In this document: positions 24,813-39,525 of the stretch, one piece after another
Position numbering within the stretch: the first letter of the stretch is position 1
Layout: each line of letters starts with the position of its first letter
Source of the DNA: Streptomyces griseofuscus
GTDB lineage: Bacteria; Actinomycetota; Actinomycetes; Streptomycetales; Streptomycetaceae
Assembly: GCF_014673495.1 (NCBI RefSeq)
Contig: NZ_CP051006.1
Span: 6,262,001-6,326,000, forward strand
Reading direction: 5' to 3'
Length of the DNA stretch: 64,000 nucleotides
The notes under the pieces: model-generated
Databases searched by the model: none
What the model was told of the DNA's origin: nothing
The model's input: only the letters and a program-made list of their open reading frames with translations
Translations under genes and position numbers: made by a program

Positions 24813-25544
24813 ATGGCCCTCATCGAGACCACGGCGGCGCTGCACGAAGCGCACCGCGACAACCACACGCACCGCGATGTCAACGGCGGCTGGCTGCGCC
24901 CCGCCGTGTTCGGCGCTATGGACGGCCTGGTCTCCAACCTCGCCCTGATGACCGGCGTGGCCGGTGGCGCCGTCGGCCACCAGACCATCGTCATCACCGG
25001 GCTCGCGGGCCTCGCCGCCGGCGCCTTCTCCATGGCCGCGGGCGAGTACACCTCCGTCGCCTCCCAGCGCGAGCTGGTCGAGGCCGAGCTGGACGTCGAG
25101 CGCCGGGAGCTGCGCCGCCACCCCCAGGACGAGGAGGACGAGCTCGCGGCGCTCTATGCGGCCCGGGGTGTGGCCCCCGAACTGGCCCGCGAGGTCGCCC
25201 GGCAGCTGTCCAAGGACCCCGAGCAGGCCCTGGAGATACACGCCCGCGAGGAACTGGGCATCGACCCGAGCGACCTGCCCTCGCCGCTGGTCGCGGCCGT
25301 CTCCTCCTTCGGTTCCTTCGCGCTCGGCGCGCTGCTGCCGCTGCTGCCGTATCTGCTCGGCGCGACCGTCCTGTGGCCCGCCCTGCTGCTCGCGCTGATC
25401 GGGCTCTTCGGCTGTGGCGCCGTCGTGGCCAAGGTGACCGCGCGCAGCTGGTGGTTCAGCGGTCTGCGGCAGCTCGCGCTGGGCGGTGCGGCCGCCGGTG
25501 TGACGTACGCCCTCGGCGCACTGTTCGGAACGGCCGTAGGATGA
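24813..25544 (+). CDS. VIT1/CCC1-family iron/manganese transporter
   Basis: A 243-residue membrane protein of the VIT/CCC1 family, which exports or sequesters Fe(II) or Mn(II). The N-terminal RPAVFGAMDGLVSNLALMTG is the family's first helix with conserved Asp, GAFSMAAGEYTSVASQRE contains the metal-relay Met and Glu residues, and the acidic cytoplasmic domain (about residues 85-155, EEDELAALYAARGV and later EELGID) is the metal-binding hairpin. Three further helices follow. The iron box directly upstream suggests iron-dependent control, fitting a role in iron homeostasis. It is divergent from the ADP-ribosylglycohydrolase operon. Confidence 0.9.
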   Translation: MALIETTAALHEAHRDNHTHRDVNGGWLRPAVFGAMDGLVSNLALMTGVAGGAVGHQTIVITGLAGLAAGAFSMAAGEYTSVASQRELVEAELDVERRELRRHPQDEEDELAALYAARGVAPELAREVARQLSKDPEQALEIHAREELGIDPSDLPSPLVAAVSSFGSFALGALLPLLPYLLGATVLWPALLLALIGLFGCGAVVAKVTARSWWFSGLRQLALGGAAAGVTYALGALFGTAVG

Positions 25545-26020
25545 CGCGCGCCGGTACTTATACGTGATGACGAATAAGTAGCCGTTACCCGTTGGTTTCG
25601 GATGCGTGACCACGGGGCATGAGCCGTAAGCGCTGTGGGCAATGACGCCTGCCGCACCCCTGTGGGGTGGGCCGACGAAGACCCCCCTGCTCCCCGGACC
25701 GATGGACACCGATCCGACCGATGGTGTCGCAGCGGTCCACCCCCCACGCGTTTCGCCGCCACCGCGGCGGCCAGGTCGCCCCGGGCGGTACCGGCCGTCG
25801 CGCCATGCGGCACCGGCCGCTTCGTGCGGTACCCGGCCGCCCCGCGCGGCTCCCGGGCACCCGTCATGAACCCCCGTGGTGTCCGCATGATGAAACGGAG
25901 TATCCGCTTCCCGAGAACCGGGTCATCATGTAACCTGCACGAAATTTCGCCATCTCCGCAGAGGGCCAACGTCGTCCCTCGGCACACGCCACATGCCATA
26001 TGACGACGACGGGAGAGCCG
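25545..26020. other. Intergenic region upstream of gltB
   Basis: About 475 bp without a gene. At 25584-25610 the arrangement GTTAC-n6-GTTTC-n6-GTGAC loosely resembles a GlnR box (GTnAC-n6-GAAAC repeats), with the second element degenerate. The stretch 25890-25990 is less GC-rich and probably contains the gltB promoter and leader. Several Pro-rich open frames cross it, but none has a ribosome-binding site or recognisable motif. Confidence 0.4.
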
Positions 26021-30608
<4,588 letters not shown>

Positions 30609-30616
<8 letters not shown>

Positions 30617-32072
30617 TCCGAAGGGCTTCCTCAACCACGGCCGCGAGGTCGCCAGGACCCGTCCCGTCGGTGAGCGTGTCCAGGACTGGAACGAGGTCTA
30701 TGTCCCCGGCTCCCTGCTGCCGATCATCAGCAAGCAGGCCAGCCGGTGCATGGACTGCGGCATCCCGTTCTGCCACAACGGCTGTCCGCTCGGGAACCTG
30801 ATCCCGGAGTGGAACGACTACGCCTACCGCGAGGACTGGGGCGCCGCCTACGAGCGGCTGCACGCCACCAACAACTTCCCGGAGTTCACCGGGCGGCTGT
30901 GCCCCGCGCCGTGCGAGTCGGCGTGTGTGCTCGGCATCAACCAGCAGCCGGTCACCATCAAGAACGTCGAGGTCTCCATCATCGACAAGGCGTGGGAGGG
31001 CGGGCACGTCGCCCCGCGCATCCCCGAGCGCCTGTCCGGCAAGACGGTCGCGGTCATCGGCTCGGGCCCCTCCGGGCTGGCCGCCGCCCAGCAGCTGACC
31101 CGGGCCGGCCACACGGTCGCCGTCTACGAGCGCGCGGACCGCATCGGGGGCCTGCTGCGCTACGGCATCCCCGAGTTCAAGATGGAGAAGCGGCACATCA
31201 ACCGCCGTATCGAGCAGATGCGCGCGGAGGGCACCCGCTTCCGTACCGGCGTGGAGGTCGGCCGCGACCTCAACGCCCGCGACCTGAAGAAGCGCTACGA
31301 CGCGATCGTGATCGCCGCCGGCTCCACCACCGCCCGTGATCTGCCCGTCCCCGGACGGGAGTTGAAGGGCATCTACCAGGCGATGGAGTACCTGCCGCTG
31401 GCCAACAAGGTCCAGGAGGGCGACTATGTGGCGGCGCCCGTGACGGCCGAGGGCAAGCATGTCGTCGTGATCGGCGGCGGTGACACCGGCGCGGACTGCG
31501 TGGGCACCGCCCACCGCCAGGGCGCGGCCTCGGTCACCCAGCTGGAGATCATGCCCCGCCCGAACGACGAGCGGCACCCGACCGGGCAGCCCTGGCCCAC
31601 CTTCCCGATCCTCTACAAGGTCACCTCGGCCCACGAGGAGGGCGGCGAGCGGATCTACTCCGCCTCCACCACCCACTTCGAGGGCGACGAGGACGGCAAT
31701 GTGCAGTGGCTGCACATCGCCGAGGTCGAGTTCGTGGACGGCAGGCTGACCCAGAAGCCGGGCACCGAGCGCCGCATCCCGGCCCAGCTGGTCACCCTGG
31801 CGATGGGCTTCACCGGCACCGACCGGGAGAACGGCCTGGTGGAGCAGTTCGGCCTGGAGCTCGACGAGCGCGGTAACATCGCCCGCGACGCCGAATTCCA
31901 GACCAACGTGCCGGGAGTGTTCGTCGCCGGTGACGCCGGCCGCGGACAGTCCCTCATCGTCTGGGCGATCGCGGAGGGCCGCTCGGCCGCCCGCGGCGTC
32001 GACCGCTACCTGACCGGGGCCAGCGACCTGCCGGCCCCGATCCGCCCGACCGACCGCGCGCTCGCGGTCTGA
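30609..32072 (+). CDS. gltD: Glutamate synthase (NADPH), small subunit
   Basis: A 487-residue flavoprotein passing electrons from NADPH to GltB. The N-terminal cysteine clusters (CMDCGIPFCHNGCPLGNLI and CPAPCESACVLGI) bind two 4Fe-4S centres, GSGPSGLAAAQQL is the FAD site and GGGDTGADCVGTAHRQG the NADPH site; the C-terminal VFVAGDAGRGQSL closes the FAD domain. It overlaps gltB by eight bases and ends 45 bp before a terminator hairpin, so gltBD is a closed operon. Confidence 0.97.
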
Positions 32073-32116
32073 CGGCACCCCGGAACGTCCCGCACAAAGG
32101 CGTGCGGAACACCAAT

Positions 32117-32170
32117 GGCGTCTGCCCACCTGTCCCCGACCGGACGACCGGGCAGACGCCGTTGACTTTT
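32117..32170 (+). terminator. Terminator after gltD
   Basis: An 11-bp perfect stem, GGCGTCTGCCC (32117-32127) with GGGCAGACGCC (32150-32160), a 22-base loop, then GTTGACTTTT. It lies between converging gltD and the rhomboid gene and may act on both. Confidence 0.7.
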
Positions 32171-32195
32171 CCGCGGCACCGCGCGGTGCCCCGGC

Positions 32196-33062
32196 TCAGG
32201 CGGTGAGCGAGGCCGCCTTCAGCCAGGCGAGCGCGGCCAGCAGGGCGAGCAGGGCCACGCACACCCCCGCCTGCACCAGGGCGCGCCGCGCGTCGCGGGG
32301 CGCGTAGGCGTACGCCAGCGTCACCACGGCGCCCGCGAGCAGCCCACCGAGGTGGCCCTGCCAGGAGGTCAGCCCCGCGGAGATCATCAGCCACAGCAGC
32401 AGGCCGGCCATGTACCGGTTGACCTCGCGCATGTCGTGGCCGAGGCGGCGGCCCATGACCCAGTAGGCGGCGCCCAGCCCGAAGATCGCACCGGAGGCGC
32501 CGACGGTGTACGACTCCGGGATCAGCAGCAGCTCCAGCACCGAGCCGCCGAGCGCCGACAGCAGATACAGGGCGAGGTAGCGCGCCCGGCCCAGCTGGGT
32601 CTCCACGACCCGGCCGATGTTCCACAGCGCCACCATGTTGAACAGGATGTGCGTGATCCCGAACGTCCCCTCACCGGGCGTCAGATGCAGGAATGCGCCG
32701 GTCAGCAGCCGGTACCAGTCCCCGTGCGCGACCCCCTGCGGGACATAGCCGGCGGGCGTGGTGCCGAGCATCGCGAAGCGGTACTCGAACGACGGCCGGG
32801 CCAGCTCCACCAGATACGCCACCACGTTCAGCCCGACCAGTACATAGGTCACCAGCGGCACCGCGGCGATCCGGCCCCCGAACACGGTCCGCGCCTGCCG
32901 GATCGAACGGGCGCCCTCCTTCACACAGTCGACGCACTGATGGCCGACGGAGGCGTCCCGCATGCAGGACGGGCAGATGAAGCGGTCGCAGCGGGTGCAG
33001 CGGACATACGACTCCACCTGCGGATGGCGGAAACAGGTGGTCACGACGGACTCGGCGGCCAC
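32196..33062 (-). CDS. Rhomboid-family intramembrane serine protease with N-terminal zinc domain
   Basis: A 288-residue protein. Residues 8-50 form a B-box-like zinc module (C10, H13, C22, C25, C30, C33, H41, C43, C46). Six transmembrane helices follow, with the catalytic serine S190 in GASGAIFGL, the histidine H237 in GHLGG and the conserved HILFNMVALWNIG helix. Rhomboids cleave membrane proteins within the bilayer; the substrate is unknown. GTG 33062 is chosen because GAGGAG lies seven bases upstream; an open frame extends further without such a site. This zinc-rhomboid fusion is common in actinobacteria. Confidence 0.9.
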   Translation of the reverse strand: MAAESVVTTCFRHPQVESYVRCTRCDRFICPSCMRDASVGHQCVDCVKEGARSIRQARTVFGGRIAAVPLVTYVLVGLNVVAYLVELARPSFEYRFAMLGTTPAGYVPQGVAHGDWYRLLTGAFLHLTPGEGTFGITHILFNMVALWNIGRVVETQLGRARYLALYLLSALGGSVLELLLIPESYTVGASGAIFGLGAAYWVMGRRLGHDMREVNRYMAGLLLWLMISAGLTSWQGHLGGLLAGAVVTLAYAYAPRDARRALVQAGVCVALLALLAALAWLKAASLTA

Positions 33063-33235
33063 GGGCCGGCTCCTCGAAAAGGGAAGTACGACAAGGAAAG
33101 GGGAGGCGCGGGGGGAAGCACAGCGAGCCGGTGGGGCGGCAGCGAACAAAATAGCGAACCTGTGGGGCGGCCGTGACGCCCGGTGCGCGTGATCACGTAG
33201 GCTCGGCCCCTCGGAACAGCCGGAGGGGGCGGGCC

Positions 33236-33961
33236 ATGGCCGCGATCAGTCTGCGCAAGGTGGAGGAGACCGCGCCCGCGCTCGTCGGCGCCTACCGCTC
33301 GGCCGGGGTCAGCCTGCGCGAACACGGCCTGGACGGGTCGCGGGCCGCGGTCTACCTCGTCCTCGACTACTCCGGCTCCATGCGGCCCTACTACCAGGAC
33401 GGGAGCGTCCAAGCGCTCGCCGACCGGGTGCTGGGGCTGTCCGCGCACCTGGACGACGACGGCCGGGTGCCGGTGGTGTTCTTCTCCACCGACATCGACG
33501 CCGTCACCGAACTCCCCCTCGCCGGTCACGAGGGCAGCGTCGAGCGGATCGTCGCCGGGCTCGGCCACATGGGCAAGACCAGCTACCACCTGGCGATGGA
33601 CGCCGTCATCGACCACTACCTGGACAGCGGCGCCACCGACCCCGCCCTGGTCGTCTTCCAGACCGACGGGGGCCCGATCAACAAGCTCGCCGCGGAACGC
33701 TATCTCTGCAAGTCCGCCAAGCTCCCCCTGTTCTGGCAGTTCATCGGCTTCGGCGACCCGCACAGCAAGCAGTTCGACTTCCTGCGGAGACTGGACGAAC
33801 TCCCCGTGCCCGGCAGGCGGATCGTGGACAACGCCGGTTTCTTCCACGCGGGCGAGGACCCCCGGCGCGTCCCCGACACCGAGCTGTACGACCGTCTCGT
33901 CGCCGAGTTCCCCTCCTGGCTGTCGGCCGCGCGCGCCGCGGGCATCCTCCGCACCTCCTGA
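33236..33961 (+). CDS. VWA-domain protein, TerF-like
   Basis: A 241-residue cytoplasmic protein consisting almost entirely of a von Willebrand factor A domain. The MIDAS motif is VLDYSGSM (DxSxS) near residues 43-50, with further ligand residues expected at GKTSYH and QTDGGP. This is the C-terminal TerF-type VWA form linked to tellurite/stress-response ter systems; no TerD-like gene is adjacent, so the role is unclear. A strong GGAGGGGG precedes ATG 33236. It is divergent from the rhomboid gene, 173 bp apart. Confidence 0.87.
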   Translation: MAAISLRKVEETAPALVGAYRSAGVSLREHGLDGSRAAVYLVLDYSGSMRPYYQDGSVQALADRVLGLSAHLDDDGRVPVVFFSTDIDAVTELPLAGHEGSVERIVAGLGHMGKTSYHLAMDAVIDHYLDSGATDPALVVFQTDGGPINKLAAERYLCKSAKLPLFWQFIGFGDPHSKQFDFLRRLDELPVPGRRIVDNAGFFHAGEDPRRVPDTELYDRLVAEFPSWLSAARAAGILRTS

Positions 33962-33971
33962 ACCGGGCCGC

Positions 33972-34934
33972 TCAGCCGGTCACCTCCCCGAGGGCGTCCG
34001 CCAGGACCAGCTCCCGGCACTCCTCGGGCGTCCCCCACGCGCCGCGCAGCGCACGGGCCTTGATGAGCCACAGGGAGAGGTCGTACTCCGCGGTGTAACC
34101 GATCGCGCCGTGCAGATGCAGCGCCGTCCGCGCGGTGGTGTACGCCGCCTCGCACGCCCTGAGCTTGGCCGCGGCGACGTCCGCCGGGCGCATCGACACC
34201 GCCGCGCCGAGTACGAGGGGCCGGGCGAACTCCAGGGCCGTCTTCGCGTCGGCCAGCCGGTGCTTGACCGCCTGGAAGGAGCCGACGGGCACCCCGAACT
34301 GGGTGCGCTGCCTGACATAGCGCACCGTGCGGTCGAGCAGGGCGAGACCCACACCGAGGGCCTGGGCGGCGACGGCCAGCCGAGCCCAGCAAAGAGCCCG
34401 TTCGTACGGGGGAGCGGTGAGCAGCGGCGCGCCGTCCGGGGTGAGCGGGGTCAGCCGGCGGGCGGGATCGAGGGACGCGCGCACCGGTCCCGGGGTCGCC
34501 AGGTACAGCCCGCCGGGGGTGAGCGCGAGCCGGAGCGCGGCCGCGTCCCCGTCCAGGGCGAGGCCGCCGGGCGGTGCCACGGTGGCCGCCGCCTCGCCCG
34601 CCGCGAGCCTCGGCAGAAAGCGCCCGGCGTGCGGCGGCGCGTCCAGGAGCACGGCCCCCGCGACCGTCTCCACCAGCGGCCCGGGCATCGCGTGCCGCCC
34701 CAACTCCACGAACGCGAGGGCCAGTTCCACAGGATGCCGCCCCGCCCCGCCGTACTCCTCCGGCACCGCGAGCCCGAACACCCCCGCCGCCCCGAGCCGC
34801 GCCCACAACGCCCGCCCGCGCGCGTGCTCGCCACGGCTCCACTCGCGGACCACCGCCGGGGTGTCCGCCGCCGCCAGCAGGGCGCCCAACGCGTCGGTGA
34901 AGGCCCGCTGTTCGGCATCGGGCAGGAAGCGCAT
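33972..34934 (-). CDS. Acyl-CoA dehydrogenase, small subunit of a probable heteromeric enzyme (FadE/IpdE-like)
   Basis: A 320-residue acyl-CoA dehydrogenase-fold protein, shorter than the usual 380. It keeps the middle FAD-contact segment RTQFGVPVGSFQAVKHRLAD and LHGAIGYTAEYDLSLWL near the C-terminus but has no YEGT catalytic loop. Steroid-degrading actinobacteria use alpha2beta2 dehydrogenases built from one long and one short subunit of about 320 residues (FadE32/33-like). This gene starts exactly at the last base of the 384-residue partner, supporting such a complex. The substrate would be a ring-opened steroid CoA thioester if the cluster assignment holds. Confidence 0.8.
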   Translation of the reverse strand: MRFLPDAEQRAFTDALGALLAAADTPAVVREWSRGEHARGRALWARLGAAGVFGLAVPEEYGGAGRHPVELALAFVELGRHAMPGPLVETVAGAVLLDAPPHAGRFLPRLAAGEAAATVAPPGGLALDGDAAALRLALTPGGLYLATPGPVRASLDPARRLTPLTPDGAPLLTAPPYERALCWARLAVAAQALGVGLALLDRTVRYVRQRTQFGVPVGSFQAVKHRLADAKTALEFARPLVLGAAVSMRPADVAAAKLRACEAAYTTARTALHLHGAIGYTAEYDLSLWLIKARALRGAWGTPEECRELVLADALGEVTG

Positions 34935-36088
34935 CAGCGGCGTCCCTTCGGCAGGCCGAGCAGCCGCTCGGCGATGATGTCGCGCTGGATCTCGTTGGTG
35001 CCCGCGTAGACCGGCCCGGCCAGCGCGAAGACATACCCCTGCGACCAGGCGCCGTCGGCCGCCTCGCCCTCCGGGCCCAGCAGATCGAGCGCCGTCTCAT
35101 GCAGTGCGAGGTCCAGCTCGGACCAGAACACCTTGTTCATGCTGGTCTCCGGGCCGAGCCGGTCGCCGGCCAGGAACCGGGAGGCGGCCGCGTAGGTGAA
35201 CAGCCGGTAGGCACGGGCGCCGATCACCGCGTCCGCCACCCGCTCCCGCGCGTGCTCCGGGCAGCCGCGCGCCCGCCACAGCCCCACCAGCCGGTGCGCC
35301 GCCGCGAGGAAGCGGCCCGGTGAACGCAGCGTCAGCCCCCGCTCGTTGCCCGCCGCCGACATCGCGATCCGCCAGCCCTGCCCCGGCTCGCCGATCACGT
35401 CCTCGTCCGGCACGAACACCTCGTCCAGGAACAGCTCCGCGAACGCGGGCCTGCCGTCCAGCCGGCCGATCGGACGCACCGCCACCCCGGGGGCCCGTAG
35501 ATCGAACATCAGATAGGTGAGCCCCTGATGCGGTCGCGCGGCCCCCGGATCGCTGCGGAACAACCCGAAGGCCCGGTCGGCGAAGGCCGCCCGCGAGGAC
35601 CAGGTCTTCTGCCCGCTGAGCAGCCAGCCGCCGTCCGCGCGCACCGCTCGGGAGGTGAGCGAGGCCAGATCGGAACCCGCTTCCGGCTCCGACCACGCCT
35701 GCGCCCACACCACCTCGCCCGAGGCCATCGACGGCAGCACCCGCGCGCACTGCTCCCGCGTCCCGTGCTCCAGCAGGGTCGGCGCCAGCAGATCGACCCC
35801 GTTCTGCCCGACCCGGCCCGGCGCGCCCGCCGCCCAGTACTCCTCCTCGAACAGCAGCCACCCCAGCAGCCCCGCGTCCCGCCCGCCGTACCGCCGCGGC
35901 CAGGACACCACCGACCAGCGGTCCGCGGCCAGTTCGGCCTCCCAGGCGCGATGGGCGGCGAACCCGGCCGCCGTCTCCAGCGAGGGCAGCGGCACCCGCG
36001 GCACATGCGCCGCCAGCCAGGCGCGGGCCTCGGCGCGGAACTCCTCGTCGGCCGGGGAGAAGGTCAGGTCCATGGTCGCTGTCACCAT
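34934..36088 (-). CDS. Acyl-CoA dehydrogenase, large subunit (FadE30/31-like)
   Basis: A 384-residue acyl-CoA dehydrogenase with N-terminal helical domain, the FAD-binding AQAWSEPEAGSDLASL and SGQKTWSSRA beta domain and the C-terminal VYAGTNEIQRDIIAERLL. The residue matching the catalytic Glu of medium-chain enzymes (YEGT) is Ala here (YAGT), so the base must sit elsewhere or in the partner subunit, as in steroid heteromeric enzymes. ATG 36088 is preceded by AGGGAAGG at short spacing; GTG 36085 is possible. A KstR2-like operator lies in the divergent promoter just upstream. Confidence 0.83.
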   Translation of the reverse strand: MVTATMDLTFSPADEEFRAEARAWLAAHVPRVPLPSLETAAGFAAHRAWEAELAADRWSVVSWPRRYGGRDAGLLGWLLFEEEYWAAGAPGRVGQNGVDLLAPTLLEHGTREQCARVLPSMASGEVVWAQAWSEPEAGSDLASLTSRAVRADGGWLLSGQKTWSSRAAFADRAFGLFRSDPGAARPHQGLTYLMFDLRAPGVAVRPIGRLDGRPAFAELFLDEVFVPDEDVIGEPGQGWRIAMSAAGNERGLTLRSPGRFLAAAHRLVGLWRARGCPEHARERVADAVIGARAYRLFTYAAASRFLAGDRLGPETSMNKVFWSELDLALHETALDLLGPEGEAADGAWSQGYVFALAGPVYAGTNEIQRDIIAERLLGLPKGRR

Positions 36089-36096
36089 CCTTCCCT

Positions 36097-36110
36097 AACA
36101 AGTGTTTGGT
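36097..36110. promoter_or_regulatory. KstR2-like operator, site 1
   Basis: On the minus strand this reads ACCAAACACTTGTT, matching the mycobacterial KstR2 motif AnCAAGnnCTTGnT at every fixed position except one (G to A). It is the core of a longer imperfect palindrome (36095-36112). It lies in the 38-bp space between the divergent dehydrogenase and SDR genes, so binding would block both promoters. Confidence 0.65.
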
Positions 36111-36126
36111 AGGTTAGCTTGGCCCT

Positions 36127-36912
36127 ATGACAGGCGTCGAGAGCCCGGCGTACGTCCCCGGGCACGGACTGCTCAAGGGCCGCACCGCCGTCGTCACCGC
36201 GGCGTCCGGCACCGGCATAGGCGGGGCCACCGCGCGCCGCTTCCTGGAAGAGGGCGCCCGCGTCCTGCTCAGCGACGCACACCCCCGGCGCCTCAAGGAG
36301 CACGAGGCCGAACTGGCCCGGCGGTTCCCGGGCGCGGTGACCGCCCTGCCCTGCGACGTCACCGACGAGCGGCAGGTCCAGGCCCTGTTCGAGACGGCCG
36401 CCGCCGAGCACGGCCGACTGGACATCGTCGTCAACAACGCCGGACTCGGCGGCACTTCGCCCCTCATCGACATGACCGACGACCAGTGGACCCGCGTCCT
36501 GGACGTCACCTTGAACGGCACCTTCCGCTGCACCCGCGCCGCCCTGCGCGCCCTGCGGACCACCGGCGGCGGAGTGATCGTCAACAACGCCTCCGTCATC
36601 GGCTGGCGCGCCCAGGCAGGTCAGGCCCACTACGCCGCCGCCAAGGCCGGGGTGATGGCCCTGACCCGCTGCGCCGCCATCGAGGCCGCCCCCTACGGGG
36701 TGCGGGTCAACGCGGTCGCGCCCAGCCTCGCCCACCACCCCCACCTGGCGAAGGTCACCACCCCCGAACTGCTGGCGGACCTGGCCGGGCGCGAGGCCTT
36801 CAAACGCGCCGCCGAGCCCTGGGAGGTGGCCAATGTGATCGTGTTCCTCGCCTCCGGCTACTCCTCGTACATGACCGGCGAGACCGTCGCCGTCAGCAGC
36901 CAGCGCGCCTAG
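36127..36912 (+). CDS. Short-chain dehydrogenase, IpdF-like (Rv3559c type)
   Basis: A 261-residue classical SDR with the cofactor motif TAASGTGIGGATARRFL, the NNAG strand (VVNNAGLGG) and the catalytic YAAAKAG (Tyr, Lys). In the mycobacterial KstR2 cluster the equivalent gene (Rv3559c, 262 residues) oxidises the 5-hydroxy intermediate of HIP breakdown; that function is assigned by length and context only. It is the first gene of the plus-strand unit SDR-TetR-thiolase and is divergent from the dehydrogenase pair across the KstR2-like site. Confidence 0.85.
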   Translation: MTGVESPAYVPGHGLLKGRTAVVTAASGTGIGGATARRFLEEGARVLLSDAHPRRLKEHEAELARRFPGAVTALPCDVTDERQVQALFETAAAEHGRLDIVVNNAGLGGTSPLIDMTDDQWTRVLDVTLNGTFRCTRAALRALRTTGGGVIVNNASVIGWRAQAGQAHYAAAKAGVMALTRCAAIEAAPYGVRVNAVAPSLAHHPHLAKVTTPELLADLAGREAFKRAAEPWEVANVIVFLASGYSSYMTGETVAVSSQRA

Positions 36913-36942
36913 GACCGAAGGGGGAGCGTCCAGAATGGGTGC

Positions 36943-37596
36943 GTGCCGACCAAGAAGAAGCCCCAGGTGACCGCCGCCGCTATCCGGCGCGGCGAACTCC
37001 TCAACACCGCCGCCGAAGTGTTCGCCGAACACGGCTACAACGCCACCACGGTCCGCCGCATCGCCGACCACGCCGGCATGCTCGCGGGCAGCCTCTACTA
37101 CCACTTCGACTCCAAGGAGTCGATGCTGGAAGAGATCCTGCGCACCTTCCTCGACGAGCTGTGGGGCGGCTACGACACCGTCCTCGCCGCCGAACTGGGG
37201 CCCCGCGAGACGCTGGAGGCCCTGGTCACCGAGTCCTTCCGGGAGATCGACCGGCACCGCGCCGCCGTCGCCATCTACCAGAAGGAGAGCCGGCAGCTCG
37301 TCGCCCAGGACCGGTTCGCCTTCCTCGCCGAGTCCCAGCGCCGGTTCGAACGGGCCTGGCTCTCCACCCTGGAACGCGGGGTCGCCGAACACGTCTTCCG
37401 CTCCGACCTGGACGTCCGGCTCACCTACCGGTTCGTCCGCGACACCGTATGGGTCGCCGCCTCCTGGTACCGGCCCGGCGGACAGCACAGCCCCGAGGAG
37501 ATCGCCCGCCAGTACCTGTCGATGGTGCTGGACGGCATCGCCGTACGCGCGACACAGCACGAAGAGCACAGCGAGAAGAACAGACACAGCGGATAA
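36943..37596 (+). CDS. TetR-family regulator, KstR2-like
   Basis: A 217-residue repressor. The N-terminal helix-turn-helix is typical TetR: ELLNTAAEVFAEHGYNATTV, then RRIADHAGMLAGSLYYHFDSK. The ligand domain is helical without clear motifs. Context and operators fit KstR2, the HIP-CoA-responsive repressor of steroid C/D-ring genes: it lies between the IpdF-like and FadA6-like genes, as in the mycobacterial order, and two matching 14-bp sites flank the cluster's divergent promoters. It starts at GTG 36943. The effector is inferred, not seen. Confidence 0.82.
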   Translation: MPTKKKPQVTAAAIRRGELLNTAAEVFAEHGYNATTVRRIADHAGMLAGSLYYHFDSKESMLEEILRTFLDELWGGYDTVLAAELGPRETLEALVTESFREIDRHRAAVAIYQKESRQLVAQDRFAFLAESQRRFERAWLSTLERGVAEHVFRSDLDVRLTYRFVRDTVWVAASWYRPGGQHSPEEIARQYLSMVLDGIAVRATQHEEHSEKNRHSG

Positions 37597-37627
37597 CACC
37601 CCTTTCCTGGTGAGGGAGTCGAGTCGC

Positions 37628-38785
<1,158 letters not shown>

Positions 38786-39525
38786 TCGGGGCACGACCCC
38801 GGGCGTTCACGGGGCTCGCCCCCGCCCGTTGGCCAGCCGCCTTCGGCTGACCGCTTCTGGCCGACTGCCTCCGGCCGACCGTCTTCGGCCAGTCGCCTCC
38901 GGCCGCCCGGCTCCGGGTCTCCAGCCGTCTCCGGGGGTCTTCGCCTGGGGCTGTCGGACTTCCGGTTTCCGGGCCTGGCGCCGATTGGGCTCGCTGCCGA
39001 TTGGGCCCGCTGGTAACTGGGCTCGCTGGGCAACGGGGCCTGGCGGCGACCGGGCCCGTCGTCGTCCGGGGTCGTCCGCCTCTGGCCGTCCGCCTCTGGC
39101 CGACCGTCTTCGGCCAGTCGCCTCCGGCCGCCCGGCTCCGGGTCTCCAGCCGTCTCCGGGGGTCTTCGCCTGGGGCTGTCGGACTTCCGGTTTCCGGGCC
39201 TGGCGCCGACTGGGCTCGCTGCCGATTGGGCCCGCTGGTAACTGGGCTCGCTGGGCAACGGGGCCTGGCGCGACCGGGCCCGTCGTCGTCCGGGGTCGTC
39301 CGCTGTCCGAGCCCGCCAGCTGGCCGGCCTCGTCGTCCGGGTCCGCTGCCCGAGTCCGTTCGTCGTCCGGGGGCGCCGCCCAAGCCCTTCCGCCGCCCGA
39401 GGCTGCCCGTCCGAGTCGGCCCGCAGTCCGGGGTCGCCGTCCGGGTCCGCCGCCCGAGCCCGCCCGCCGTCCGGGTCCCCCCCCCGGGGCGGTCGGCCCC
39501 CGGCCCCCGAGGGCTCATGGACCCG
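38786..39525. other. Repeat-rich non-coding spacer between converging genes
   Basis: About 740 bp between the thiolase and the IpdC-like gene. It contains the 225-bp tandem repeat listed separately, flanked by degenerate CTTCGGCC/CTCTGGCC units (38840-38900, 39070-39110) and Pro/Arg-coding CCGCCCGAGTCCG-type units (39310-39480). Open frames cross it on both strands, but they are repetitive and have no ribosome-binding site or domain, so I call no gene. Confidence 0.7.
38867..39303. repeat. Tandem direct repeat, two copies of a 225-bp unit
   Basis: The segment starting GCCTCCGGCCGACCGTC at 38867 recurs from 39092 (GCCTCTGGCCGACCGTC) with a period of 225 bp and few differences. Copy 2 carries a one-base deletion (CTGGCGGCGACC becomes CTGGCGCGACC) and a C-for-T change in GCCGATTGGG. 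The frame-breaking deletion argues against coding function. Confidence 0.88.
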
